Assembly: GCF_003402535.2 (NCBI RefSeq)
Contig: NZ_AP025170.1
Coordinates: 2,108,001-2,172,000 of the forward strand
Reading direction: 5' to 3'
Length of the DNA stretch: 64,000 nt
Source of the DNA: Cupriavidus sp. P-10
GTDB taxonomy: Bacteria; Pseudomonadota; Gammaproteobacteria; Burkholderiales; Burkholderiaceae
Part shown: in pieces, positions 11,677 through 20,536 of the stretch
Layout of the letters: the number at the start of each line of letters is the position of its first letter
Position numbering within the stretch: position 1 is the stretch's first letter
Position numbers and translations under genes: made by a program
The notes under the pieces: generated by a model
The model's database searches: none
The model's input: the letters and a program-made list of their open reading frames with translations, nothing else
What the model was told of the DNA's origin: nothing

Positions 11677-13826
11677 CAGTTGGGCACCTCTACGGTCGAA
11701 GCATTGACGGTAATCGCATTGCCCGGCGCGGGTGTGGCAGCGATCGGTGGGACATTGGACGGCAGCAGCGTGGGCGCGGGCGTGTTAAAGGTGCCGCCGC
11801 GCGGCGTGGTGCGCACTACCTGCGATGGCGGCAACGCCTTGCCGGAGGTCAGGTTGTCGTAGACAGCGTCGAGCGCCCGGTTCAGGTAGACATGGAGCGG
11901 CACATAGCGGTTGCTGTAGCCCGGCACCAGTCCGATGAAGGCATCGAAATGCTGGGCGTTCTCCACCTCGATGTACGACAGCTTGCTGGTCACGCCCTCC
12001 TTCTGCCGGTTCAGCCCCAGGTACGGGCGCGAGGTATGGTTCACCGGCAGCAGGCCGTCGCTGCGGCCATGCACGATCACCGCCGGCTTGCCGCGCAGGT
12101 TACCGTTGCGCAGCGTCAGCGCCTGGCCCGCCTGCAGTGCGCGCGCCGCGGCGTCGCTGCCGGCCAGCAGCTTGCGCAGGCAATCGGCGCCATCGTAGTT
12201 GAGATCGGTGCGGCCGTTCGATGCCGACACGGAAAACAGGTTCAGGTACGGGCCGTGCGTCGGGTCGAGGTCGTTGATCAGTTGCACCGTCGGCGGCTGC
12301 GGCGGGATGCCGTTGCCGGTGGCGAACATCGACGCCAGCGCCGCGGGTGCGATCGCAGCGGGCTTCAGGTCGGTCAGCGTATTGGCAAAGCTGTAGCCGC
12401 ACAGCTTGTCGGTCACGCTCGCCTGCGCGTAGGCGTTGGCGTAGGTCACGGTAATCGCGGCAGCCGTGTCGAATGCGGCCAGCGACGGGTGCAGGTCATC
12501 GGATTCCGGCTCCCAGCCCGCAGCATGCAGGGCCTGCAATGCGCTGGCGCTCTGCTCGTTGGTATTGGCGCCGCTGACCAGCCCCTTTTCCGCGAGCGTG
12601 GTGCAGCGTGCGGCAAAGAATGGCTCCATGGTCGGGTTGTTGTAGAACGGGGACTGCGTCAGCGCGGTAGTCCGCGCGGCGCAATGCTGCAGCAGGTTCG
12701 CCGTGCTGGTGTAGTCATACAGCGTGCGGCCCGAGGACAGGACCTGCACGCCGCCGCGCTGCACCACGACGCCCGTGTCGGGCGGCATGTTGAGGTTGGG
12801 CTCGCCCACGGCCACGCCGTCGATCAGGCCATCGGCGTCCTGTTCGGCCGCGGCCACCGCGGCGCCGCCGCCGTTGGACACGCTCGAGGCAATCACCAGG
12901 ATCTTGCCCTTGTCCATGCTGCGCTGGCGCGTGCCGTTGGCGGACACCGCACCGAAGCGGTCGTTGATTGCCCAGATCGCGAACTCCACCGCCTGCAGCG
13001 TGAACTTGCCCCAGTCCTTCTCCGGGTTGCGCTGAGAATGCGCGTGCTTGAACGCGAGCCGGTGCGGGCTGGCGGCGGTGAAGTCGGCCAGCGACGTGGC
13101 GCCGGCAGGCGCGGCGAACTGCGCATTCTTGCCGGCGGCAGCGCGCGTGGTGCGTGTGCCGTCGATCAGCGGCACGGTATCGGTGTCCAGGTCGTGCGGC
13201 GCGGCACCGGTGCCCTTGTCGGTGTAGGCCACTGCGCAGCCGCGCTTCAGCCCCCACTCACCGGTGGCGATGGCGCCGTACACGCCGCGCGATCCAGACG
13301 ATGTGGCGGTGATCACGCAGGGCCTGGCGGAATCGAAGCTGGCCGGGATCTGCACCAGCATGGTCACGTTCTGCTGGCCCGAGCCGTCGTCCGAATACGC
13401 CAGGTATTCCACGCCGGCGATCTTGCCTTCCGACCCGGTGACATTGCCCTGCGCATCCACGTTGGGGCCATACAGCGAGCCATATCCGCCAGCCGCGGTG
13501 GTATCGACGATGGCGCGGTAGTTAGCGTAGATCGCATAGCGCCGCAACTCCGCCGCGGTCGGCGCGGTGGCATTGGTCGGCACCGGGGCTGTGGCGCTGG
13601 CGAGCCCGTCCTTGCCCAGCCCCGCGGTCAGCAGGTCGTCGCTGCTGCCGTTGTAGCTGTTGACGGTGACCGTGCCAATATATGCAGGCTTGGTGTTGGG
13701 GTTGTTTCCGTTGCCATTGTTGTCATCGCCCGAGCCGCAGGCAGCGGCCAGCATTGCGGCGGCGATGGCGAACACAGTGCGGCGCAGGCGGCTTTCTTGC
13801 AGCGGCGGAAACTGCTTGGAATGCAT
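11676..13826 (-). CDS. 3-hydroxybutyrate oligomer hydrolase, predicted lipoprotein
   Basis: This 716-residue member of the D-(-)-3-hydroxybutyrate oligomer hydrolase family (PhaZ2-type) splits water-soluble 3-hydroxybutyrate oligomers to monomer. The probable nucleophile is Ser317 in the lipase-box-like SVSNGGG; a later histidine in ENAQHFDAF suits the triad. ATG 13826 follows a near-ideal AAGGAGGGTGAC. The N-terminus has two arginines, a hydrophobic stretch and LAAAC with Cys30, then a Gly/Asn/Asp-rich linker (GSGDDNNGNG), which is the pattern of a lipoprotein. The enzyme should therefore face the periplasm or outside rather than the PHB granule. It lies downstream of the acyl-CoA synthetase gene and is coupled to the MaoC gene. 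Confidence 0.88.
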   Translation of the reverse strand: MHSKQFPPLQESRLRRTVFAIAAAMLAAACGSGDDNNGNGNNPNTKPAYIGTVTVNSYNGSSDDLLTAGLGKDGLASATAPVPTNATAPTAAELRRYAIYANYRAIVDTTAAGGYGSLYGPNVDAQGNVTGSEGKIAGVEYLAYSDDGSGQQNVTMLVQIPASFDSARPCVITATSSGSRGVYGAIATGEWGLKRGCAVAYTDKGTGAAPHDLDTDTVPLIDGTRTTRAAAGKNAQFAAPAGATSLADFTAASPHRLAFKHAHSQRNPEKDWGKFTLQAVEFAIWAINDRFGAVSANGTRQRSMDKGKILVIASSVSNGGGAAVAAAEQDADGLIDGVAVGEPNLNMPPDTGVVVQRGGVQVLSSGRTLYDYTSTANLLQHCAARTTALTQSPFYNNPTMEPFFAARCTTLAEKGLVSGANTNEQSASALQALHAAGWEPESDDLHPSLAAFDTAAAITVTYANAYAQASVTDKLCGYSFANTLTDLKPAAIAPAALASMFATGNGIPPQPPTVQLINDLDPTHGPYLNLFSVSASNGRTDLNYDGADCLRKLLAGSDAAARALQAGQALTLRNGNLRGKPAVIVHGRSDGLLPVNHTSRPYLGLNRQKEGVTSKLSYIEVENAQHFDAFIGLVPGYSNRYVPLHVYLNRALDAVYDNLTSGKALPPSQVVRTTPRGGTFNTPAPTLLPSNVPPIAATPAPGNAITVNASTVEVPN

Positions 13827-13894
13827 GTCACCCTCCTTCTGTCGCCCCGTGTCGGGGCGGTAGAGACGAACGTCAATGGAGAACAGCGGAGACT

Positions 13895-13955
13895 GCGGAC
13901 AGCGGACAGCGGACAGCGGAACTGCAGGAAATGCAGGAGATGCGGGAGATGCGTA
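13895..13955. repeat. Short tandem repeats upstream of the oligomer hydrolase
   Basis: In the 146 bp between the acyl-CoA synthetase stop and the hydrolase start there are about 3.7 copies of a 7-mer (GCGGACA, 13895-13920), followed directly by about three copies of a 9-mer related to GAGATGCGG (about 13924-13955). Copy number may vary by slippage. Confidence 0.8.
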
Positions 13956-13972
13956 TGGCGGGGTGCTGCGCG

Positions 13973-15517
13973 TCAGCCGGCGAACCTGGCGCGCAGCTTG
14001 TGCTTTTCCACCTTGCCGGATGGCGTGCGCGGCAAGGCATCGACAAAGCGCACGTGGCGCGGCACCTTGTAGCCGGCAAGCTGCGCCTTGCAATGGGCGA
14101 TGACCTGCCCTGCATCGAGCGTGGCGCCGGCGCGCAGCACCACCAGCGCCATGCCGGTCTCGCCCCAGCGTTCGTCCGGCGTGCCGATCACGGCGGCCTC
14201 GGCCACGCCCGGCAGCTGGAACAGCACGTTCTCGACTTCGGCGGGGTAGACGTTCTCGCCGCCGGAGATGTACATGTCCTTGGCGCGGTCGACGATGTAA
14301 TAGTCGCCCTCCTCGTCGTGCCAGGCGATGTCGCCGGAATGCAGCCAGCCGTCGCGGATCGCATTGGCAGTCGCTTCGGGCAGGTTCCAGTACCCGGGCG
14401 TGACGCCGGGCCCCTTGATCAGCAGTTCACCACGTTCGCCGGGCGCGACGTCGTTGCCTAGCGGGTCGACGATGCGCGTCAGCATCGATCCAACCGGCTT
14501 GCCGATGGTGCCGATCTTGCGGCGCGCGGTGGCTTCATCGCAGACAAAGACCGTGGGGCCGGTTTCCGTCATGCCAAAGCCGAAGCAGATGGTGACGCCC
14601 TTGGCCAGGTAGGTTTCCAGCAGCGGCCGCGGCACCGGCGAGCCGCCAGCCGACATGTTGCGCACACCGGAGAAGTCCGCTTGCGCGAAGCCTGCGTGCT
14701 GGCTCAGGAACAGGTAGACCGCGGGCACTGCGAAGAACATGGTGATGCCTTCGCCCGAGTTGCGGTCGAGCCGGTCCAGCACGACCTGCGGCTCGAACTG
14801 CCGCATGATGTGGACCGTGCCGCCGGCATGCAGCACCGGGTTGGCATACAGGTTCAGGCCGCCGGTATGGAAGAACGGCAGCACGTTCAGGAACACGTCG
14901 TCGCGCGTGATCTTGTTGGCCAGCATGGCATTGACGGCGTTGAAGAAAACCATGCCATAGGTCTGGATCACGCCCTTGGGCTTGCCGGTGGTGCCGGAGG
15001 TGTACAACAGGTGCCAGACCTCGGATTCGTCGCGGCACGGCATCTCGATGATGCGTCCGGAAGCAGCATCGAGCACGGCTTCGTATTCGGTCCAGCCACC
15101 TGGTACGTCGGCCGCCTCGTCATCGGCAAGATGCAGTACCGCGCGCAGCGGCACGGTGCGCGCCAGTTCGGCGGCAACGGCAAGGAAGCCGTCGCCGGCG
15201 ACCAGCACCTCGGGCGTACAGTCCTGCAGGATCGGCAGCAACTCGGCCGCGGGCAGGCGCCAGTTCAGGCACACCATCACCATGCCGGCCTTGGCGCAGC
15301 CATACAGCATCTCGAAATAGTCGGAGCTGTTATGCGCGAGCACGGCGACGCGCGTGCCCGGCGCCAGTTGCAGGCCGTCGGTCAGGTATTCGGCGAAGCG
15401 GCTGGCGCGTTCGTCGAACTGGCGATAGGTCACCCGGCGTCCGCTCTCCACGTCCACCAGCGCGATCTTGCCGGGAGTGTGCTGCGCGTTCTTGTGCAGC
15501 CAGTCGATCACGTACAT
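13973..15517 (-). CDS. Acyl-CoA synthetase (AMP-forming, FadD-like)
   Basis: This 514-residue AMP-binding enzyme of the ANL family activates a carboxylic acid to its CoA thioester with ATP. The P-loop-like motif YTSGTTGKPKGV sits near residues 171-182, the adenine-binding GFGMTETGP near 315-323, the core motif YYIVDRAKDMYISGGENVYP near 405-424, and the catalytic lysine is expected in the C-terminal TPSGKVEKHKL segment. The sequence resembles medium/long-chain fatty acid or cyclohexanecarboxylate/aromatic acid ligases; the true acid cannot be told from sequence alone. It starts 15 bp after livM, so it probably activates what the adjacent ABC importer brings in. Confidence 0.88.
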   Translation of the reverse strand: MYVIDWLHKNAQHTPGKIALVDVESGRRVTYRQFDERASRFAEYLTDGLQLAPGTRVAVLAHNSSDYFEMLYGCAKAGMVMVCLNWRLPAAELLPILQDCTPEVLVAGDGFLAVAAELARTVPLRAVLHLADDEAADVPGGWTEYEAVLDAASGRIIEMPCRDESEVWHLLYTSGTTGKPKGVIQTYGMVFFNAVNAMLANKITRDDVFLNVLPFFHTGGLNLYANPVLHAGGTVHIMRQFEPQVVLDRLDRNSGEGITMFFAVPAVYLFLSQHAGFAQADFSGVRNMSAGGSPVPRPLLETYLAKGVTICFGFGMTETGPTVFVCDEATARRKIGTIGKPVGSMLTRIVDPLGNDVAPGERGELLIKGPGVTPGYWNLPEATANAIRDGWLHSGDIAWHDEEGDYYIVDRAKDMYISGGENVYPAEVENVLFQLPGVAEAAVIGTPDERWGETGMALVVLRAGATLDAGQVIAHCKAQLAGYKVPRHVRFVDALPRTPSGKVEKHKLRARFAG

Positions 15518-15532
15518 TGCGCGGGCCTCCGC

Positions 15533-16609
15533 TCAGGTTGCCACGTCCTGCACGGCACGATTGCCGCGCAGCCGTCCCACCACGCCCTGCGGGAAGTAGT
15601 AGACGCTCAGGATAAACAGCAGCCCCAGCCACAGCAGCCAGCGGTCCGGGTGCAGCAGCGACGACAGCAGCGGCAGCGCCGTGGTGGCGTCGCTGGCCAG
15701 CTTCATCACGTCCTGCAGGTAGGTCTGGGCCACCAGGAACAGCACCGTGCCGATCACCGAGCCGTAGATCGTGCCCATGCCGCCGATCACCACGATCAGC
15801 AGGATGTCGACCATGATCTCGAACGACAGCGAGGTATCAGGACCGTTATAGCGCAGCCACACCGCCATCAGCACCCCCGCCAGCGTGGCGAACATCGCAG
15901 ACAAGACCGTCGACACCGTGCGGTAGACCACAGTGCGGTAGCCGATGGCCTCCGCGCGGAAGTCATTCTCGCGGATCGCCTGCAGCACGCGGCCGAAAGG
16001 CGAGTTGACGATGCGCAGCAGCAACAGGAACAGCACCAGCGCGCCGGCGAACACCAGGTAGTAGCTCAACAGCTTGCCGGTCAGCGGCACGCCCAGCAGT
16101 TCTGCGTCTCCGATCGAAAAGCCGGGGCGCAGCATCTCAGGCACCTTGAAGGTCAGCCCGTCCTCGCCGCCGGTCCACTCTGACAGCTGCGATACCAGCG
16201 TGGCGAACGCGGTCGCCACTGCCAGCGTGATCATCGCGAAGAAGATCGCGCGCACGCGCAGCGAAAACAGGCCGATCAGGAACGCCAGCAGCGCCGAGAC
16301 CGCCAGCGCGCCGACGGCGCCCACGGCCAGCGCGCCCCAGCCCGGCTCCATCCGCGACATCGCGATGGCGACGCCGTAGCCGCCGATGCCGAAGAACATC
16401 GTATGCGCGAACGAGACGATGCCAGTGTAGCCCAGCAGCAGGTCATAGCTGGCCACCAGCACCACGAAGATGCAGATCTTGGCCGCCATGTTCAGCGCAC
16501 GCGCGCCTGGAAAGGCAAACGGCGCGCAGGCCAGTGCCAGCAGGATCAGCAGCAGGATCACGGTCAGCACGCGGCTGCGCGGCAGGTCGCCGGAGAGAAG
16601 TCGGATCAT
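15533..16609 (-). CDS. Branched-chain amino acid-type ABC permease (LivM family)
   Basis: This 358-residue inner-membrane permease has eight or more hydrophobic segments. Family motifs are YDLLLGYTGIVSFAHTMFFG (residues 54-73), AIRENDFRAEAIGYRT near 213-228, and GTIYGSVIGTVLF near 276-290. With the LivH-type partner it forms the membrane channel of a Liv/HAAT transporter. In this locus, flanked by an acyl-CoA synthetase, the substrate may be an aromatic, short-chain or dicarboxylic acid rather than an amino acid, since many Liv-type systems in Burkholderiales carry such ligands. It starts 16 bp after the livH-type gene, with AAGGACACGACC before ATG. Confidence 0.88.
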   Translation of the reverse strand: MIRLLSGDLPRSRVLTVILLLILLALACAPFAFPGARALNMAAKICIFVVLVASYDLLLGYTGIVSFAHTMFFGIGGYGVAIAMSRMEPGWGALAVGAVGALAVSALLAFLIGLFSLRVRAIFFAMITLAVATAFATLVSQLSEWTGGEDGLTFKVPEMLRPGFSIGDAELLGVPLTGKLLSYYLVFAGALVLFLLLLRIVNSPFGRVLQAIRENDFRAEAIGYRTVVYRTVSTVLSAMFATLAGVLMAVWLRYNGPDTSLSFEIMVDILLIVVIGGMGTIYGSVIGTVLFLVAQTYLQDVMKLASDATTALPLLSSLLHPDRWLLWLGLLFILSVYYFPQGVVGRLRGNRAVQDVAT

Positions 16610-16625
16610 GGTCGTGTCCTTCCGT

Positions 16626-17651
16626 TCAGCGCCGAGCCACCGGGAACAGCCCTTGGGGGCGCCACAACAGGATCAGCATCATCAGCAGGATGTTGGAGAA
16701 CAGCGCAACCTTCGGGAACAGGAAGCCGGTGTAGTTCGCCATCAGGCCGACCAGCAACGCGCCGACAAAGCAGCCCGTGGTCGAGCCCAGCCCGCCGATG
16801 ATGATGACGATAAAGATCAGCACGTTCACCTGCGCGCCGATCGCCGCGGTGATGTTCTGCTGGTACAGCCCCCACAGGACGCCGCCCAGTCCGGCCAGCC
16901 CGGCGCCGACCACGAACACGCCGATGAACAGCCGGCGGATGCGGTAGCCGAGCGCCTCGACCATCTCGCGGTTCTCCACGCCAGCACGGATCAGCAGGCC
17001 GATGCGGGTGCGGTTTAGCAGCAACAGCATCGCGATAAAGATCACCAGCCCGAGCGCCATCGCGATCAGCCGGTATTTCTCGATCGCGGCATCGCCCAGC
17101 AGCACCGCGCCACGGAACGTGGTGGGCACCTGCAGCGCGATGGTTTCCGGGCCCCAGATCGCCTTGATCAGTTGCTCGGCGACGATCATGCCGCCCATGG
17201 TGATCAGGATCTGCTTCAGGTGCTGTCCATAGACCGGACGCACCACCACGCGCTCGAAGAACAGGCCGACCGCGCCGGCGGCGACCATGGCGGCGGCGAT
17301 CGCCAGCGCGAACACCGCCAGGTTCTGCACGAGGCTGTCCGCCTCCACCCAGCCCGCCATCGGCAGCAGCACCGATGCCGCCACGTAGGCACCCAGCGCG
17401 ATGAAGGCGCCGTGGCCGAAGTTGAGCACGTCCATCAGGCCGAAGACCAGCGTCAGGCCGGAGGACACCACGAAGATGATCATCCCCATCGCCAGCCCGG
17501 CAATGGTCAGCGTGAGCCAGGTCGATGGACTGCCGACCAGCGGGAAGGCCAGCAGCATCAGCAGCGGCGCCAGGGCCAGCGGGGTCCAGTCGAGCCGGAC
17601 CTTGGTCAGGGCTGCCGGCGCGGTGGCCGGCAAGGTCGTAGAAGTGGTCAT
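16626..17651 (-). CDS. Branched-chain amino acid-type ABC permease (LivH family)
   Basis: This 341-residue permease is the partner of the LivM-type protein. It shows VVSSGLTLVFGLMDVLNFGHGAFIALGAY near 62-90, the hallmark of LivH, plus GYRIRRLFIGVF and GGLGSTTGCFVGALLVGL segments in the second half. It has about 50 extra N-terminal residues compared with E. coli LivH, including an alanine-rich leader. It lies between livF- and livM-type genes with spacings of 15 and 16 bp, so the four importer genes plus the receptor form one operon. Confidence 0.88.
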   Translation of the reverse strand: MTTSTTLPATAPAALTKVRLDWTPLALAPLLMLLAFPLVGSPSTWLTLTIAGLAMGMIIFVVSSGLTLVFGLMDVLNFGHGAFIALGAYVAASVLLPMAGWVEADSLVQNLAVFALAIAAAMVAAGAVGLFFERVVVRPVYGQHLKQILITMGGMIVAEQLIKAIWGPETIALQVPTTFRGAVLLGDAAIEKYRLIAMALGLVIFIAMLLLLNRTRIGLLIRAGVENREMVEALGYRIRRLFIGVFVVGAGLAGLGGVLWGLYQQNITAAIGAQVNVLIFIVIIIGGLGSTTGCFVGALLVGLMANYTGFLFPKVALFSNILLMMLILLWRPQGLFPVARR

Positions 17652-17666
17652 TGGTCTCGTCCCGCG

Positions 17667-18407
17667 TTACTGGTGCGCTGCCAGCGACAGCCCCAGCAGT
17701 TGCTGCTGCAGCGCCTCATCGCCCGCCAGCGCCGCCATTGTCCCCGCATGCACGGTGCGCCCGTCATCCATCACCGCCACCGTATCCCCCACCGATTTCG
17801 CCATGTTGAAGTTCTGCTCCACCAGCAGGATCGACACGTCGGTCTGCTTCAGCTCGCGGAATACGTGGATCATGTTCTGGATGATCGCGGGTGCCAGCCC
17901 CTTGGTGGGCTCGTCAACGATCAGCAGCTTGCGCGGCTCGATGATGGCGCGCGCCACCGACAGCATCTGCTTCTGCCCGCCCGACAGCACGCCGGCGCGC
18001 TGGTGCCAGAACGTCTTCAGCGCCGGGAACATGCGGAACACCCAGTCCAGCCGCCGTTCGTCGATGGCGCCGTTGCGCGCGGCCAGGCGCATGTTCTCGG
18101 CCACCGTGAGGTCGGAGAACACGCTCATGTTCTCCGGCACGTAGGCAATGCCCGCCTGCGCGATCGACGGCGTGCTGTGGCGAGTGATGTCCGTGCCGTC
18201 GAAGGTCACCGTGCCCGCGCTCGCCTGCCACAAACCCATGATGGTGCGCAGCGTCGTAGTCTTGCCGGCGCCATTGCGTCCCAGCAGCATGGTCACGCCG
18301 CCGCGCGGCACGTCGAAGCTGACGCCGTGCAGGATGTGGTACGGGCCGATATGGGTCTGCACGCCCTGCAGCCGCAGGATAGGCGTGGCGTGTTGCGCGT
18401 CAGCCAT
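17667..18407 (-). CDS. Branched-chain amino acid-type ABC ATPase (LivF family)
   Basis: This 246-residue cytoplasmic ATPase has Walker A GRNGAGKTT near residues 43-51, signature LSGGQKQM near 146-153, Walker B LLIVDEP near 166-172 and the LivF-typical ending EQNFNMAKSVGDTVAVMDDGR. It pairs with the LivG-type ATPase to power uptake. The ATG at 18407 overlaps the livG-type stop (18400) by eight bases, indicating coupled translation. Confidence 0.9.
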   Translation of the reverse strand: MADAQHATPILRLQGVQTHIGPYHILHGVSFDVPRGGVTMLLGRNGAGKTTTLRTIMGLWQASAGTVTFDGTDITRHSTPSIAQAGIAYVPENMSVFSDLTVAENMRLAARNGAIDERRLDWVFRMFPALKTFWHQRAGVLSGGQKQMLSVARAIIEPRKLLIVDEPTKGLAPAIIQNMIHVFRELKQTDVSILLVEQNFNMAKSVGDTVAVMDDGRTVHAGTMAALAGDEALQQQLLGLSLAAHQ

Positions 18408-19269
18408 GGTTGCCGCCCTCCTTCTCTTCCTCCGCCATGCCCAGGTAAGCCTGCTGCACTACCGGCGACGCGATCACCTCGGCGGGGTCGCCGTCAGCCA
18501 CGAGCGTGCCGTTGTGCAGCACGATGATGCGGTCGGCCAGCGAGCGCACCACGTCCATCTTGTGCTCGACCAGCAGCACGGTCTTGCTGCGGTCCTGGCG
18601 GATCTCGCGGATCAGGTCCAGGATCACCGGCACCTCGTCCACGCTCATGCCCGCGGTGGGTTCGTCGAACATGAACACGCGCGGCTGCAGCGCCAGCAGG
18701 ATGCCGACTTCCAGCTTGCGCTGGTCGCCATGCGGCAGCGACGCCACCGTCAGGTGCTGCTTGCCTGCCAGCGCCACGCGCTCCAGGATCGCCAGCGCCT
18801 GCGCGCGCACGTCGCGGTGGCTGGTCCACAGCGAGAACAGGTCGATGCCGCGCTGCTGCCGCGCCTGCACCGCCAGCCGCACGTTCTCCAGCACGGACAG
18901 CTGCGGGAACAGGCTGGTCAGCTGAAAGGCCCGGCCGATGCCACGCCGGGTCTTCTGCGACACCGGCAGGCGCGTCACGTCCTCGCCGTCGAGCAGGATC
19001 TGCCCGGCAGTGGGCGGCAACTGCCCCGAGACCAGGTTGAAGTACGTGGTCTTGCCGGCGCCGTTCGGGCCGACGATGCAGGTCAGCTCGCCCGGCCGGA
19101 ACGCGCACGACACCGCATTGACCGCGACATGGCCGCCAAAGCGGATGGTCAGGTCGCGCGTCTCCAGCAGCGGCCGGACGCCGGCCGCCGCGGCCGTGCC
19201 GCGCTGGGCCGCGGGCGACTGCGACGCCGGCAGGCCCGCAGCGCGGGCGGAAGAGGCTGGCGCGTTCAT
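18400..19269 (-). CDS. Branched-chain amino acid-type ABC ATPase (LivG family)
   Basis: This 289-residue ATPase carries about 35 extra N-terminal residues before the ABC core. It has Walker A GPNGAGKTT near 69-77, the LivG-typical IGRAFQLTSLFPQLSVLENV near 111-130, and Walker B VFMFDEPTAGMS near 192-203; the usual LSGGEQ signature is altered to VASLPHGDQRKLEVG, as in many LivG proteins. Its start overlaps the receptor stop by one base (TGATG at 19267-19271). It is a cytoplasmic energy-coupling subunit of the importer encoded here. Confidence 0.9.
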   Translation of the reverse strand: MNAPASSARAAGLPASQSPAAQRGTAAAAGVRPLLETRDLTIRFGGHVAVNAVSCAFRPGELTCIVGPNGAGKTTYFNLVSGQLPPTAGQILLDGEDVTRLPVSQKTRRGIGRAFQLTSLFPQLSVLENVRLAVQARQQRGIDLFSLWTSHRDVRAQALAILERVALAGKQHLTVASLPHGDQRKLEVGILLALQPRVFMFDEPTAGMSVDEVPVILDLIREIRQDRSKTVLLVEHKMDVVRSLADRIIVLHNGTLVADGDPAEVIASPVVQQAYLGMAEEEKEGGNHG

Positions 19270-20456
19270 CAGCGTTGGTTGCGCACGGGCACGTTCATTT
19301 CTTCGGGCTTGATCTCGCGCACGAGCTCAGGAACGCCCCAGGCAAAGGCCGGATCCACCTTGATCTTGAAGTGGTACATCGACTGCATCGCCTGGTGGTC
19401 TTCCTTGCGGAAGGTCATCTTGCCCTTGGGCGTCTCGAACGACATGCCTTCCATCGCCATGATCAGCTTGTCGGTGCCGGTGTCGCCGTTGGTCTTCTTC
19501 AGGGCCTCGACCAGCGCGATGCCCGCGGTCATGCCGCCGGCAGTGAAGAAATCGGGCGGCGCCTTGAACTTGCTGTAGTGGTTCGACACCAGCCATTCGT
19601 TGGCCTTGTTCTTGGGGATGCCGAAGTAGTAGTACGTGGCGCCCTCCATGCCCGGGAAATTCTTGTAGCTGGTCATCGCCGGCAGGATGTTGCCGCCGGT
19701 GGCGATCTCGATGCCGTAGCGCTTGGGATCGAGATCGGCGATCTTGAACGGGTTGCCGGCACCGGCCCAGATGATGAAGATCACCTTGCGGCCGGGCTTG
19801 TCCTTGAGCGCATCGAACAAGCGCTGCGCGCCGGCAGTGAAGTCCGTCGTGCTGGTGGGCAGGTATTCCTCATGGACGATCCTGGCATTCTTGAGCGCCC
19901 CCTTGAACGCCTTCACGCCGTCACGGCCGAACGCATAGTCCTGCGCCAGCGTGGCGATGGTCACGCCAGGCTTGTCCAGCGCCACGGCGTTGGAGATCGC
20001 GTCCTGCGACGAATTGCGGCCGGTGCGGAAGATATAGCGGTTCCACTTGTCGCCGGTGATCGAGTCGGCGACGGCGGGCTCGACCAGCAGCACCTTCTTG
20101 TATTCCTCCGCCACCGACAGCATCGCCAGCGCGGTGCCGGACGAGGTCGGGCCGACGGCGATATCGGCGCGGTCATCGCTGTAGGCGGCAGCAAGCTGCG
20201 CCTTGGCCACGTCAGGCTTGCCCTGCGTATCCTTTTCGATCACCACCAGCTTGTTGCCGTTGACGGTCATAGTGCCGTTGGTGGCGTATTCCAGGCCCAT
20301 CAGCAGGCCGGTCTGGGTCTGCTTGGCATACGCTTCCAGCGCGCCGGTCTTGTCGTAGACGTGGGCGATGCGGATGTCCTTGGCCAGTGCGGCGCCGGTG
20401 GCCAGAAGGCCGGCGGCCATGACCAGGGCGCGTACTGCGAAGGGGTTGCTTTGCAT
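19269..20456 (-). CDS. Periplasmic substrate-binding protein of the Liv-type importer
   Basis: This 395-residue type-I periplasmic receptor starts at ATG 20456, which opens a signal peptide cleaved after ALA at about residue 25; the mature protein begins KDIRIAHVYDKTGALEAYAKQ. Conserved LivJ/amide-urea-type features are AVGPTSSGTALAML, a DYAFGRDG segment and the second-lobe GGNILPAMTSY. An in-frame extension upstream to 20951 is antisense to the enoyl-CoA hydratase and is rejected. Aromatic residues are frequent in the second lobe, consistent with a non-amino-acid ligand, but this is only an impression. The gene lies 80 bp after the enoyl-CoA hydratase gene. Confidence 0.88.
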   Translation of the reverse strand: MQSNPFAVRALVMAAGLLATGAALAKDIRIAHVYDKTGALEAYAKQTQTGLLMGLEYATNGTMTVNGNKLVVIEKDTQGKPDVAKAQLAAAYSDDRADIAVGPTSSGTALAMLSVAEEYKKVLLVEPAVADSITGDKWNRYIFRTGRNSSQDAISNAVALDKPGVTIATLAQDYAFGRDGVKAFKGALKNARIVHEEYLPTSTTDFTAGAQRLFDALKDKPGRKVIFIIWAGAGNPFKIADLDPKRYGIEIATGGNILPAMTSYKNFPGMEGATYYYFGIPKNKANEWLVSNHYSKFKAPPDFFTAGGMTAGIALVEALKKTNGDTGTDKLIMAMEGMSFETPKGKMTFRKEDHQAMQSMYHFKIKVDPAFAWGVPELVREIKPEEMNVPVRNQR

Positions 20457-20536
20457 GGCTGTCTCCTGTGTTCGGTTTCTTTTTGCGTCGGAAGGGCTGG
20501 AACCTGCTGCAACTGCGTGGAATGTCTGCTGCCCGG

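Noticed and set aside
11448..14072. Long plus-strand open frame antisense to the oligomer hydrolase (about 874 codons)
   Set aside because: The protein is Arg/Gly/His-rich shadow sequence; the opposite strand encodes a complete hydrolase with motifs and a strong ribosome-binding site.
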